DNA of 64,000 nucleotides from Microbulbifer salipaludis (GTDB lineage: Bacteria > Pseudomonadota > Gammaproteobacteria > Pseudomonadales > Cellvibrionaceae): NCBI RefSeq assembly GCF_017303155.1, contig NZ_JAEKJR010000001.1, positions 434,001 to 498,000 on the forward strand. Reading direction: 5' to 3'. Each line of letters starts with the position of its first letter. Positions within the stretch are counted from its first letter, which is position 1. Shown one piece after another: positions 1-11,525 of this stretch. Position numbers and translations under genes: made by a program. The notes beneath the pieces are model-generated. The model did not search any database. It was not told where the DNA came from and saw only the letters and a program-made list of their open reading frames with translations.

Positions 1-156
1 GGCCTGTCCAATGAAGTCATCCAGAAACTGAGCGATGCGCGGCCAGATACCCTCGCCCGCGCCGGCCGTGTGCCCGGGGTGACCCCCGCCGCGGTATCCC
101 TGTTGCTGATCCAGCTGAAAAAGCGCGGCCTGCTAAGCCGCAAGAAAGTGGTGTGA
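1..156 (+). CDS. mnmG: MnmG (GidA) C-terminal fragment, cut by window edge
   Basis: Only the last 51 codons are present, open in frame from base 1 to TGA at 154-156. The residues [19 protein letters not shown] match the conserved C-terminal helical domain of MnmG, the FAD-dependent partner of MnmE in 5-carboxymethylaminomethyl modification of tRNA wobble uridine. The family signature, and the position directly before rsmG and parAB as in most gammaproteobacteria, make the assignment firm. The FAD-binding part lies outside the window. The stop overlaps or abuts the rsmG start, so the two genes are probably translationally coupled. Confidence 0.93.
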   Translation, partial: GLSNEVIQKLSDARPDTLARAGRVPGVTPAAVSLLLIQLKKRGLLSRKKVV

Positions 157-806
157 CGGTGATGGAACAGTATCGCCCGCGCCTGCAGCAGGCAGCCGCG
201 CAGATGGGATTGGCGCTTACCGAAGCGCAGCAGGACAAGCTGCTGGCGTACCTGGACCTGTTCGCGCGCTGGAATGCGGCCTACAACCTCTCGGCGGTAC
301 GTGACCCGTCGGAGATGCTCGAGCGGCATATCATCGACAGCCTGAGCGTGGTGAACCTGTGCGGTACCAGCCCGCAGGACCCGTCGGCGCTGATCGATGT
401 GGGCTCCGGTGGTGGCTTGCCGGGGATTCCCCTCGCCATCGTCCACCCCGAGCGCCCGGTCAGCCTGCTCGACAGTAACGGCAAGAAGTCCCGCTTCCAG
501 TTCCAGGTGGCCAGCCAGCTCAAGCTCGGCAATATCAACGTGGTGAACCAGAGAGTCGAGGCTTATCGACCGGAGCGTCTCTACGCCGGCGTGGTCTCCA
601 GAGCGTTTGCGTCGCTGCAGGATATGGTTTCCGGAAGTGAGCATTTACTATCACCGGGTGGCCGATTTTACGCGATGAAGGGCAAGATTCCGGAAGATGA
701 GTTGAGTGCATTGCCAAAAGGCATTAAGGTCGAACAGCTACACACCCTGCAAGTGCCGGGCTGTGATGCCGAGCGCCATCTGATCGTCCTCGTTCGCGAG
801 GGTTAA
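153..806 (+). CDS. rsmG: 16S rRNA (guanine-527-N7)-methyltransferase RsmG (GidB)
   Basis: This cytoplasmic SAM-dependent enzyme methylates G527 of 16S rRNA; its loss is known to give low-level streptomycin resistance. The 217-residue length is near the family norm of about 207. Residues 41-52 ([12 protein letters not shown]) and the SAM-binding loop [16 protein letters not shown] at about 81-96 are characteristic. GTG at 153 overlaps the mnmG stop by 4 bp; ATG at 162 is an equally plausible start. Neither has a strong ribosome binding site, which fits coupling to mnmG. A 196-bp gap follows before parA, with no clear terminator and no gene. Confidence 0.93.
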   Translation: MTVMEQYRPRLQQAAAQMGLALTEAQQDKLLAYLDLFARWNAAYNLSAVRDPSEMLERHIIDSLSVVNLCGTSPQDPSALIDVGSGGGLPGIPLAIVHPERPVSLLDSNGKKSRFQFQVASQLKLGNINVVNQRVEAYRPERLYAGVVSRAFASLQDMVSGSEHLLSPGGRFYAMKGKIPEDELSALPKGIKVEQLHTLQVPGCDAERHLIVLVREG

Positions 807-1002
807 GCCGCCTACCGGCAGGCTGACCTGTCGCGCGCGCACCATCTGGCGCGACCATCACTGAATTGAAAATTGACACCAGCGCACCGGGCCGATGTTC
901 GCGAGTGCGCTTTTGCTGCCGCGCCTTCCGGTGAATCCGGCCTAGCGGCGAGCCCGGCAGGCCGCAGGAAAACGTGCCGCCGGGAATAACAGGACCAGAA
1001 CC

Positions 1003-1824
1003 TTGAGCAAAATTTTTGCGGTAGCCAACCAGAAGGGTGGGGTCGGCAAGACCACGACCTGCGTCAACCTGTCCGCGTCTCTCGTTGCCAACAAGCGACG
1101 GGTGCTGCTGATCGACCTGGATCCCCAGGGTAACGCCACCATGGGCAGCGGCGTCGACAAGAGCGAACTGCAGCTCTCCAGCTACGACGTGCTCGCCAGC
1201 CTGCTGCCGCCGCGCAAGGCCATCGTGCCCACCACCAGTGGCTACGACCTGATGCCGGCGAATATTGACCTGTCTGCCGCCGAAGTCGAGCTGCTTGAAA
1301 TGGACGGCCGCGAGTCCCGTTTGCGCCAGGCGCTGGAGCAGATCAGTGACGATTACGATTACATCATCATCGACTGCCCGCCCTCCCTGAACATGCTCAC
1401 GGTGAATGCCCTGTGTGCGGCCGGCGGTGTACTGATCCCGATGCAGTGTGAGTACTACGCCCTCGAGGGGCTTTCATCCCTCATCGACACCATCAACCAG
1501 GTGCAGCAAGCGGCCAACCCGAATCTCAAGATCGAGGGCATCCTGCGCACCATGTACGACCCGCGCAACAGCCTGACCAGTGACGTGTCGGACCAGCTCA
1601 ATGAGTACTTTGGCGATCGCGTCTACCGTACCTGCATCCCGCGCAACGTCCGTCTGGCAGAGGCGCCCAGCTTCGGCAAGCCTGCGCTGGAGTATGACCG
1701 CAGCTCCAAGGGTGCCATTGCCTACCTCGCGCTGGCCGGGGAAATCACCCGTCGTCATGCCGCCGCCCACCAGAACAGCAACAATTCAAACAGTGGCCCC
1801 CGCGCCGTCGCGGAAGCGGTTTAA
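1003..1824 (+). CDS. parA: Chromosome-partitioning ATPase ParA (Soj)
   Basis: A deviant-Walker ATPase that works with ParB to segregate the origin region. The Walker A motif KGGVGKT is at residues 11-17 directly after the N-terminal strand, and DLDPQGNAT and IIDCPPSLNMLTVNA are the Walker A' and Walker B segments. The 273-residue length is normal for chromosomal ParA. The start is TTG at 1003; it is preceded by a purine-rich AGGACC stretch, and no in-frame ATG lies before the Walker motif. parB starts 18 bp after the stop, so parAB is one operon. The C-terminal tail is low-complexity, rich in Asn and Ser. Confidence 0.95.
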   Translation: MSKIFAVANQKGGVGKTTTCVNLSASLVANKRRVLLIDLDPQGNATMGSGVDKSELQLSSYDVLASLLPPRKAIVPTTSGYDLMPANIDLSAAEVELLEMDGRESRLRQALEQISDDYDYIIIDCPPSLNMLTVNALCAAGGVLIPMQCEYYALEGLSSLIDTINQVQQAANPNLKIEGILRTMYDPRNSLTSDVSDQLNEYFGDRVYRTCIPRNVRLAEAPSFGKPALEYDRSSKGAIAYLALAGEITRRHAAAHQNSNNSNSGPRAVAEAV

Positions 1825-1842
1825 TACTGAGGTAGTACACGT

Positions 1843-2751
1843 ATGGCCGGGAAACGCAAAGGCCTCGGGAAAGGGCTTTCCCACCTGATCAGCAACAATG
1901 CCAGCGAAGCCATTGCGGTGGCTTCCGGTGAGCGCAACGGCGATATCGCTGCGCGTGTCGACGGCGAACTGAGAGACCTCCCTATTGAATTCCTGCAGCG
2001 CGGCCGCTACCAGCCGCGCCGGGACTTCCCGCAGGAATCCCTGCAGGAGCTGGCCGACTCCATCCGCGCCCAGGGCATCATGCAGCCGATCGTGGTGCGT
2101 CCGGTGGGGGAGCGCAAATACGAGATTATTGCCGGTGAACGACGCTGGCGCGCCGCGCAGCTGGCAGAGCTCGACAAGGTTCCGGCGCTGATCCGCGAGG
2201 TGCCGGACGAAGCCGCCATCGCCATGGCGCTGATCGAGAACATCCAGCGGGAAGACCTCAATCCGGTGGAAGAGGCCAATGCCCTCAAGCGCCTGCAGGA
2301 CGAGTTTGAACTGACTCAGCAACAGGTGGCAGAAGCCGTGGGCAAATCCCGCACTGCCGTGACCAACCTGTTGCGCTTGCTGAGCCTCACCGACGAAGTG
2401 CGTACTTTCCTCGAGCGCGGTGACATTGAAACCGGGCACGCCAAGGCCCTGCTGGGGTTGTCCGGCGACAGCCAGCGCGAAGCCGCCCGCCAGGTCGTCG
2501 ATCGCGGTCTGACCGTGCGCCAGGCGGAAGCCCTGGTGCGCTCGATTCAGGAGCAGGCGGGCAAGCCAAAATCCAAGAAACCGGAAATCGACCCGAACAT
2601 TCGACGGCTGAGTGAGCGTCTGGCGGAAAAAATCGGTGTGCCGGTGACCATCGATCACGGTGACAAGGGGGCCGGAAAACTGGTGCTCAAGTACACCAGC
2701 CTGGACGAGCTTGACGGTATTCTCGCCCATTTGGGGTACAGCGAAGACTGA
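1843..2751 (+). CDS. parB: Chromosome-partitioning protein ParB (Spo0J)
   Basis: A parS-binding CTPase clamp. The order is typical: GKGLSHLI at the N-terminus, the QPRRDF segment, GERRWRAAQ at about 98-106 (the CTP-binding arginine motif), ENIQREDLNPVEEA, then a helix-turn-helix around GKSRTAVTNLLRLL, and a C-terminal dimerisation region. The 302-residue length is standard. ATG at 1843 has a GAGGTA-type ribosome binding site. The gene ends 40 bp before a strong hairpin terminator. I searched the window by eye for a TGTTCCACGTGGAACA-like parS site and found none, so the sites must lie elsewhere. Confidence 0.95.
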   Translation: MAGKRKGLGKGLSHLISNNASEAIAVASGERNGDIAARVDGELRDLPIEFLQRGRYQPRRDFPQESLQELADSIRAQGIMQPIVVRPVGERKYEIIAGERRWRAAQLAELDKVPALIREVPDEAAIAMALIENIQREDLNPVEEANALKRLQDEFELTQQQVAEAVGKSRTAVTNLLRLLSLTDEVRTFLERGDIETGHAKALLGLSGDSQREAARQVVDRGLTVRQAEALVRSIQEQAGKPKSKKPEIDPNIRRLSERLAEKIGVPVTIDHGDKGAGKLVLKYTSLDELDGILAHLGYSED

Positions 2752-2790
2752 GCCACCCCGCTGAAACCGTTACGGTTGCAACGTTTGCGT

Positions 2791-2835
2791 AAAAAGTGCG
2801 CCAAAACAGTGCAGTGTTTTGGCGCACTTTTTGTT
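2791..2835 (+). terminator. Intrinsic terminator after parB
   Basis: A perfect 18-bp stem (2791-2808 with 2815-2832) encloses the 6-nt loop GTGCAG. The left arm starts AAAAAGTGCGCC and the right arm ends GGCGCACTTTTT followed by TG and more T. The T run on + and the A run on the left would let it work in both directions. It separates parAB from the ATP synthase operon. Confidence 0.9.
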
Positions 2836-2934
2836 TAACGGGGTGTGGTTTCGCAGGCGCTTGTGAGTGGTCACTATCGCCCTATCGTGTTGTAAAAGAA
2901 CGCGAACACCACGCCAACAGGCAAGATTTGCCAG

Positions 2935-2963
2935 TTGAACCGGCAGCCTGCTTCATACATAAT
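2935..2963 (+). promoter_or_regulatory. Predicted sigma70 promoter of the atp operon
   Basis: TTGAAC (2935-2940) is separated by exactly 17 bp from CATAAT (2958-2963), which matches the -10 consensus at five of six positions. The predicted start near 2970 lies about 30-50 bases before the possible atpI starts. No other promoter of similar quality is visible between the parB terminator and atpI. Confidence 0.6.
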
Positions 2964-2968
2964 TCGCA

Positions 2969-2985
2969 CGCCCAAATTTTGGGCG
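2969..2985. promoter_or_regulatory. 17-nt inverted repeat at the predicted atp transcription start
   Basis: CGCCCAAA, one T, then TTTGGGCG form a perfect inverted repeat positioned at about +1 of the predicted atp promoter. It could be an operator or a 5' leader hairpin that affects mRNA stability. No regulator is known to me for this sequence. Confidence 0.45.
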
Positions 2986-2998
2986 GAAAAGTATTTTT

Positions 2999-3409
2999 TT
3001 GGCCGGCATGTTCCCGCCTATGCGTAGTCCCCCGGTAGTCAAGATTTCGCTGATCCAGCTGGCAGTTGTGTTGCTCGCTGTGCTGGCGCTCGAACTGACC
3101 CTGGGACGGGTAATCGCCCTTTCCGCCCTGCTCGGTGGCATCCTGTGTGTGCTGCCCCATCTGTATTTCGGCCTGCGCGCCTTTGAGTTACTGGGCCCCA
3201 ACCGCGACAAGGTTCGCGGCGCGCGCGCAAGCCAGCGAGCGGTAGGGAGTTTCTACCGCGCCGAAACCGGCAAGTTCGTGATGACCCTGGTGGGATTCGC
3301 GACGGTGTTCGCCAGCGTTAAAACGCTGAACCCCGCGGTGCTGTTTATCAGCTACGGCTTGTGCGTGATTTTGCAATGGATTCTCGTGGCCCGTCTGCAG
3401 CCCAAATAG
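2999..3409 (+). CDS. atpI: ATP synthase protein I (AtpI)
   Basis: A small inner-membrane protein thought to help assemble the c-ring of F1Fo ATP synthase. Four hydrophobic segments are visible, the first starting at LIQLAVVLLAVLALEL, which is the AtpI layout. The length is 136 residues from TTG 2999; ATG 3008 or ATG 3020 would give 133 or 129, and family members are often about 126-130. Only the TTG has a weak GGA-type ribosome binding site, so the start is unsure. It is the first gene of the atp operon and precedes atpB by 121 bp. Confidence 0.82.
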   Translation: MAGMFPPMRSPPVVKISLIQLAVVLLAVLALELTLGRVIALSALLGGILCVLPHLYFGLRAFELLGPNRDKVRGARASQRAVGSFYRAETGKFVMTLVGFATVFASVKTLNPAVLFISYGLCVILQWILVARLQPK

Positions 3410-3524
3410 TTGCAGGGGCCGGGATCCCTCGACCGTGACTGCGCCGACAGGGTAACGCCGAAACAGAGACGGCTGCGCAGTGAGGGATTCCACGAAGCAG
3501 ATTTTTTATCTTAGAACGTGTTGA

Positions 3525-4472
<948 letters not shown>

Positions 4473-4494
4473 GGTCGTGCCCGTCACCGGGTAA

Positions 4495-4821
<327 letters not shown>

Positions 4822-4875
4822 TTCCCCGTTCCAATTGCCCTTTAACCCATTTTTGAAAGAGCAAGAGGTGTCGGT

Positions 4876-5346
4876 GTGAATATCAACCTGACTCTGATCG
4901 GCCAGTCGATCACCTTTCTCGCCTTTGTATGGTTCTGCTGGAAGTATGTCTGGCCGGCCCTGCTGGGTGTTATGCAAGAGCGTGAGCAAAAAATTGCTAC
5001 CGGTCTGCAAGAAGCCGAGCGCGCGGGAAAAGATCTCGAACTGGCGCAGCGCAAAGCTGCCGAGCAACTGAAAGAAGCCAAGGCTCAGGCTGCGGAAATC
5101 ATCGACGGTGCCAATAAGCGCGCCAATCAGATCGTTGACGAAGCCAAAGAAGCCGCGCGCAGTGAAGGCGACCGCCTGAAAGCTGCCGCCCAGGCGGAAA
5201 TCGAACAGGAAGTAAACCGTGCGAAAGAACAGCTTCGCTCGCGTATCGCTGCCCTGTCTGTTGCCGGCGCCGAGAAAATTCTCTCGGTCAACATCGATGC
5301 CAAGGCACACGATGACATGATCGAGAAACTGGCAGCCGAGCTGTAA
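4876..5346 (+). CDS. atpF: F1Fo ATP synthase subunit b
   Basis: The peripheral stalk subunit. One N-terminal membrane helix (about residues 5-25, rich in F, W and V) is followed by a long charged coiled coil full of Ala, Glu, Lys and Gln that dimerises and binds delta. The 156-residue length equals E. coli AtpF. The start is GTG 4876 after AAGAGGTG. atpH follows after 11 bp. Confidence 0.95.
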   Translation: MNINLTLIGQSITFLAFVWFCWKYVWPALLGVMQEREQKIATGLQEAERAGKDLELAQRKAAEQLKEAKAQAAEIIDGANKRANQIVDEAKEAARSEGDRLKAAAQAEIEQEVNRAKEQLRSRIAALSVAGAEKILSVNIDAKAHDDMIEKLAAEL

Positions 5347-5357
5347 GCGAGGAACCC

Positions 5358-5891
5358 ATGGCGGAACTCAGCACTCTGGCCCGGCCCTACGCAAAAGCGG
5401 CCTTTGCCCACGCCCAGCAAGCTTCCGACCTGAATGGTTGGAGCCAGGCGTTGGCAACCGCAGCGGTGGTCAGCCAGAACGAAAAAGTTGGCGAGCTGTT
5501 GGATAACCCGCAGCTGACCAGTGAAGTGCGCGCGGAAAAATTCCTGTCTGTGTGTGGCGATTTCAACCCGTCACAACAGAACTTCATCAAGCTGCTGGCG
5601 GAAAACCACCGCCTGCCGCTGCTGCCGGAAATTTCCGAACTGTTCGAAGACCTGAAGGCCCAGGCTGAAGCCACTCTCGAAGTGGAAGTCATTTCTGCCC
5701 GCCCGCTCAGCGACGAACAGTCCCAGCGCCTCACCCAGGCTCTCAGCAAGAAGTTCGCCCGTGAAGTGCACCTGCACAGTGCGGTCGACGAAAATTTGCT
5801 GGGCGGCGCGATCATTCGCGCTGGTGATACGGTGATCGATGGCACCGTGCGCGGTCGACTGGCCAAACTCGCCGAGGCGATGAACTCCTAA
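5358..5891 (+). CDS. atpH: F1Fo ATP synthase subunit delta
   Basis: The OSCP-type subunit linking the F1 head to the b stalk. The N-terminal [13 protein letters not shown] and the C-terminal [20 protein letters not shown] are the two conserved signatures of the family. The length of 177 residues equals the E. coli protein. ATG 5358 follows AGCGAGGAACCC. The gene lies in the conserved order between atpF and atpA. Confidence 0.95.
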   Translation: MAELSTLARPYAKAAFAHAQQASDLNGWSQALATAAVVSQNEKVGELLDNPQLTSEVRAEKFLSVCGDFNPSQQNFIKLLAENHRLPLLPEISELFEDLKAQAEATLEVEVISARPLSDEQSQRLTQALSKKFAREVHLHSAVDENLLGGAIIRAGDTVIDGTVRGRLAKLAEAMNS

Positions 5892-5939
5892 ATTATCTTC
5901 CCGGTGGGCAGAGCCTGCCGGGAAATCGAGGAACAGAGC

Positions 5940-7484
5940 ATGCAGCAACTGAATCCCTCTGAGATCAGTGAAATTATCAAGAGCCGCATCGACAATCTCG
6001 ATGTGAGCACCGAGGCCCAGAACGAGGGCACCATTGTTTCCGTTTCCGACGGTATCATCCGCATCCACGGCCTGGCCGACGTAATGTACGGTGAGATGAT
6101 CGAGTTTGAAGGCGGTGTTACCGGTATGGCACTGAACCTGGAGCGCGACTCCGTTGGTGCCATCGTACTCGGTGACTACAAATCCCTGGCCGAAGGCCAG
6201 AAGTGCCGTTGTACCGGCCGCATCCTGGAAGCGCCGGTTGGTCCGGAACTGCTGGGCCGCGTGGTCGACGCACTGGGTAACCCGATCGACGGTAAAGGTC
6301 CGCTGAACAACAAGCTGACCGATGCGGTTGAGAAAGTAGCCCCCGGCGTAATCGCCCGTCAGTCCGTTGATCAGCCGGTACAGACCGGTCTGAAAGCGGT
6401 CGACACCATGATCCCGATCGGCCGTGGCCAGCGTGAGCTGATCATTGGCGACCGTCAGATTGGTAAGACGGCGGTAGCGATCGATGCCATCATCAACCAG
6501 AAAGGCACCGGCATTAAGTGTGTCTACGTAGCCGTAGGCCAGAAGCAGTCTTCTATTGCCAACGTGGTACGCAAGCTGGAAGAGCACGGCGCCATGGACC
6601 ACACCATCGTGGTTGCCGCCGGCGCTGCCGACCCGGCTGCGATGCAGTTCCTGGCACCGTATGTTGGCTGCACCATGGGTGAGTACTTCCGCGACCGCGG
6701 TGAAGACGCCCTGATCATTTACGATGACCTGACCAAGCAGGCCTGGGCCTACCGTCAGATCTCCCTGCTGCTGAAGCGTCCCCCGGGCCGTGAAGCTTAC
6801 CCGGGTGACGTTTTCTACTTGCACTCCCGCCTGCTGGAGCGCGCCGCGCGTGTAAACGCCGAGTACGTAGAAAAGTTCACCAACGGTGAAGTGAAAGGCA
6901 AAACTGGCTCCCTGACCGCACTGCCGATCATCGAGACCCAGGCCGGTGACGTTTCCGCGTTCGTACCGACCAACGTAATTTCCATTACCGATGGTCAGAT
7001 CTTCCTGGAAACCGACCTGTTCAACGCTGGTGTACGTCCGGCGATCAACCCGGGTATCTCCGTATCCCGTGTTGGTGGTTCCGCCCAGACCAAGATCATC
7101 AAGAAGCTGTCCGGTGGTATCCGTACCGCTCTGGCCCAGTACCGCGAGCTCGCGGCTTTCTCCCAGTTCGCTTCCGACCTGGACGAAGCCACCAAAGCCC
7201 AGCTGGACCACGGTGAGCGCGTAACCGAGCTGATGAAGCAGAAGCAGTACTCTCCGCTGTCGATCGCGGACATGGCTGTCTCCGTTTACGCCGCGGACAA
7301 GGGTTACCTGAACGACGTAGAAGTTAACAAAGTGCTGGACTTCGAATCCGCCCTGCTCGCTTTCATGAACAGCGAACACGCAGAGCTGATGGAGCAAGTA
7401 AACAGCACCGGTAACTACAACGACGAAATCGACAGCGCCTTCAAGGCTGCGATCGAGAAGTTCGTCGCTACCGGTAGCTGGTAA
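5940..7484 (+). CDS. atpA: F1Fo ATP synthase subunit alpha
   Basis: The non-catalytic nucleotide-binding subunit of the F1 hexamer. The P-loop GDRQIGKT is at 170-177, and [14 protein letters not shown] contains the ATP synthase alpha/beta signature. The chosen ATG 5940 ([10 protein letters not shown]) has GAGGAAC upstream and gives 514 residues, against 513 in E. coli; an upstream in-frame start at 5904 would add 12 atypical residues. Codon use is biased towards highly expressed codons. Confidence 0.97.
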   Translation: MQQLNPSEISEIIKSRIDNLDVSTEAQNEGTIVSVSDGIIRIHGLADVMYGEMIEFEGGVTGMALNLERDSVGAIVLGDYKSLAEGQKCRCTGRILEAPVGPELLGRVVDALGNPIDGKGPLNNKLTDAVEKVAPGVIARQSVDQPVQTGLKAVDTMIPIGRGQRELIIGDRQIGKTAVAIDAIINQKGTGIKCVYVAVGQKQSSIANVVRKLEEHGAMDHTIVVAAGAADPAAMQFLAPYVGCTMGEYFRDRGEDALIIYDDLTKQAWAYRQISLLLKRPPGREAYPGDVFYLHSRLLERAARVNAEYVEKFTNGEVKGKTGSLTALPIIETQAGDVSAFVPTNVISITDGQIFLETDLFNAGVRPAINPGISVSRVGGSAQTKIIKKLSGGIRTALAQYRELAAFSQFASDLDEATKAQLDHGERVTELMKQKQYSPLSIADMAVSVYAADKGYLNDVEVNKVLDFESALLAFMNSEHAELMEQVNSTGNYNDEIDSAFKAAIEKFVATGSW

Positions 7485-7555
7485 GTACCCATGTGCAGGA
7501 GCCTGTGCAAGCACTCGCTCCTGCAGGTTAACTTCCGGCAAAAAGGTAACTGACT

Positions 7556-9852
<2,297 letters not shown>

Positions 9853-9919
9853 GGCACGCGCGTAGCGCCTGAAATTTTTCGGGCGCTATAGGGCAAACAA
9901 ATGAGATTGAGGTAGCCTT

Positions 9920-10339
9920 ATGGCTATGACAGTACATTGCGACATTGTTAGCGCAGAGGAATCCCTCTTCTCGGGTCTGGTGAAGATGGTGATTGTCAGC
10001 GGCGTCGAAGGGGAGCTCGGTATCTCCTACGGTCACGCGCAGCTGCTCACTCACCTCAAGCCTGGCCCGGTACGCATCATCAAAGACAATGGTGATGAAG
10101 AGGTGCTGTTCCTGAGCGGTGGCTATGCGGAAATCCAGCCGAATATGGTGACCATCCTCGCCGATCTCGCCGAGCGCGAAATCGACGAAGATGCCGCCCA
10201 AAAGGCGCGCGAAGAGGCGGAACATGCCCTGCGCAGCGCCCCGGCGGATATCGACTACGCCCGCATCTCCGCGCAACTGGCCGAGGCGGAAGCGCGCCTG
10301 CGTACCATGCAGGCCATTCGCAAGGCCGCCGGCAAGTAA
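9920..10339 (+). CDS. atpC: F1Fo ATP synthase subunit epsilon
   Basis: The regulatory shaft subunit that can inhibit ATP hydrolysis. The N-terminal beta-sandwich (MTVHCDIVSAEESLFSG, then GELGISYGHAQLLTHLKPG) and the C-terminal helix pair (AEAEARLRTMQAIRK) are typical. The length of 139 residues equals the E. coli protein. ATG 9920 has GAGGTA upstream; ATG 9926 is also possible. It is the last gene of the operon and is followed by a terminator. Confidence 0.95.
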   Translation: MAMTVHCDIVSAEESLFSGLVKMVIVSGVEGELGISYGHAQLLTHLKPGPVRIIKDNGDEEVLFLSGGYAEIQPNMVTILADLAEREIDEDAAQKAREEAEHALRSAPADIDYARISAQLAEAEARLRTMQAIRKAAGK

Positions 10340-10373
10340 TGCGGTGAGCCATTGGCTTAGCGCCGGTCAAAGA

Positions 10374-10396
10374 AAGCAGCTTCGGCTGCTTTTTTT
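10374..10396 (+). terminator. Intrinsic terminator of the atp operon
   Basis: AAGCAGC, the tetraloop TTCG, and GCTGCTT form a 7-bp stem with a very stable UUCG loop, directly followed by a run of T. It lies 35 bp after the atpC stop. Confidence 0.88.
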
Positions 10397-10470
10397 GTGC
10401 CCGTCGTTCCCTTTCAAGCGCCGCCGCGCCATCATTGGTGGCTGCAAATCCGGTTTAGGAAAACGAAAAG

Positions 10471-11505
10471 GTGGAAACAGTCAAAACGGACGGACCTTGT
10501 ATTGGACTGGCCCTCGGCAGTGGTGCCGCCAAGGGGTTCGCCCATATCGGCGTGCTCAAAGTCCTGAATGAAATGGGTATCCAGCCCCATGTTATCGCCG
10601 GTACCTCCATGGGTGCCTTTGTCGGTGCAGCGTATGCCGCCGGTGAGCTCGACAAACTGGAGGCGTGGGTGCGCCAGCTGGACAACTGGAAAGTGTTTTC
10701 CCTGCTGGATATTAACTGGACCCTGAGTGGCGGCGTGATTGGCGGGAAAAAGCCCTTCCGCACGTTTTTTGAAGACTTCGAGTTCAATGACATTGAAGAC
10801 CTCGCGTTACCTTTCACCGCCGTCGCGACGGACCTGCACAGCGGCCAGGAGATTTGGCTGCAACAGGGCAATCTTCAGGATGCCGTGAGCGCTTCCTGTT
10901 CGATTCCCGGCCTATTGTCGCCGAAGGCGCTATCCGGACGCTGGCTGGTCGATGGTGCGGTCGTCAATCCGGTGCCGGTGGATGTGTGCCGGGCGATGGG
11001 TGCCACACGAGTGATTGCGATCGACGTGATGGAGGATGGCGCTCCCCTGCTCACCCGCGACAATGAAGAAGTCACCAGCGTGGTCAGCGCGCAACCCACC
11101 GATGAGGATATGCAGACCCTGCAGCGCGAGCGCGCAGAGATCGCGCTACCGGAGACCGCGGATGACGACGATGCGCAGCGCGCAGAAAATGGCAGTGCGG
11201 CAAATGGTCTGGCGCGCCTGCTGGAACAGGGAAAAGAGCAGCTGACCCAGTTCCGCGAACTGCGTAAGCGGCCAAAAGTGACCCCGCCCGGAATGTTCGA
11301 CACCATGCATCAGGCTATGGCAATTCTCGAGCGCCGCCACAAACGCACCCGCATGATGGGCTCACCACCGGATGTATTGATCATGCCCAAGGTCGCGGAT
11401 ATCGGTGGCATGGAATTCTCCCGCGCCTCCGAGGCCATCGACGCGGGCGAGGTTGAGGCGCGCCGGCTGCGCACCTGGATCGAAGATATGGTGGGTGCCG
11501 GTTAA
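10471..11505 (+). CDS. rssA: Patatin-like phospholipase family protein, RssA-type
   Basis: A predicted serine acyl hydrolase. The three patatin motifs are present: the oxyanion loop GLALGSGAAKGFAHIG, the nucleophile elbow GTSMG with Ser46, and the DGAVVNP box with Asp161 that completes the Ser-Asp dyad. The C-terminal segment PPDVLIMPKVADI resembles E. coli RssA, which is about 300 residues; the extra length here is an acidic, variable stretch around residues 200-245. The start is GTG 10471 after AGGAAAACGAAAAG. The physiological substrate of RssA-type proteins is not established. Confidence 0.85.
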   Translation: METVKTDGPCIGLALGSGAAKGFAHIGVLKVLNEMGIQPHVIAGTSMGAFVGAAYAAGELDKLEAWVRQLDNWKVFSLLDINWTLSGGVIGGKKPFRTFFEDFEFNDIEDLALPFTAVATDLHSGQEIWLQQGNLQDAVSASCSIPGLLSPKALSGRWLVDGAVVNPVPVDVCRAMGATRVIAIDVMEDGAPLLTRDNEEVTSVVSAQPTDEDMQTLQRERAEIALPETADDDDAQRAENGSAANGLARLLEQGKEQLTQFRELRKRPKVTPPGMFDTMHQAMAILERRHKRTRMMGSPPDVLIMPKVADIGGMEFSRASEAIDAGEVEARRLRTWIEDMVGAG

Positions 11506-11525
11506 TTGCGTGGCCGGGAGGCACT

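Noticed and set aside
1003..1824. parA TTG start as evidence of sequencing error or pseudogene
   Set aside because: The frame is intact with all motifs, and TTG starts also occur at 26470 and 27191, so they are simply tolerated here.
1..3000. oriC, DnaA boxes or parS in the origin-proximal region
   Set aside because: Gene order suggests oriC is near, but I saw no DnaA-box cluster and no TGTTCCACGTGGAACA-like parS site in the window; oriC is probably upstream of mnmG, outside it.
6447..6470. Ile instead of Thr in the AtpA P-loop (GDRQIGKT)
   Set aside because: It still matches GxxxxGKT, and to my knowledge Pseudomonas-type AtpA also has Ile at this position, so it is not unusual.
5571..7541. 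Very long antisense open frame opposite atpH-atpA
   Set aside because: Long antisense frames are expected opposite highly biased, GC-rich genes. The + strand carries the well-conserved AtpH and AtpA, and the antisense product has no family features.
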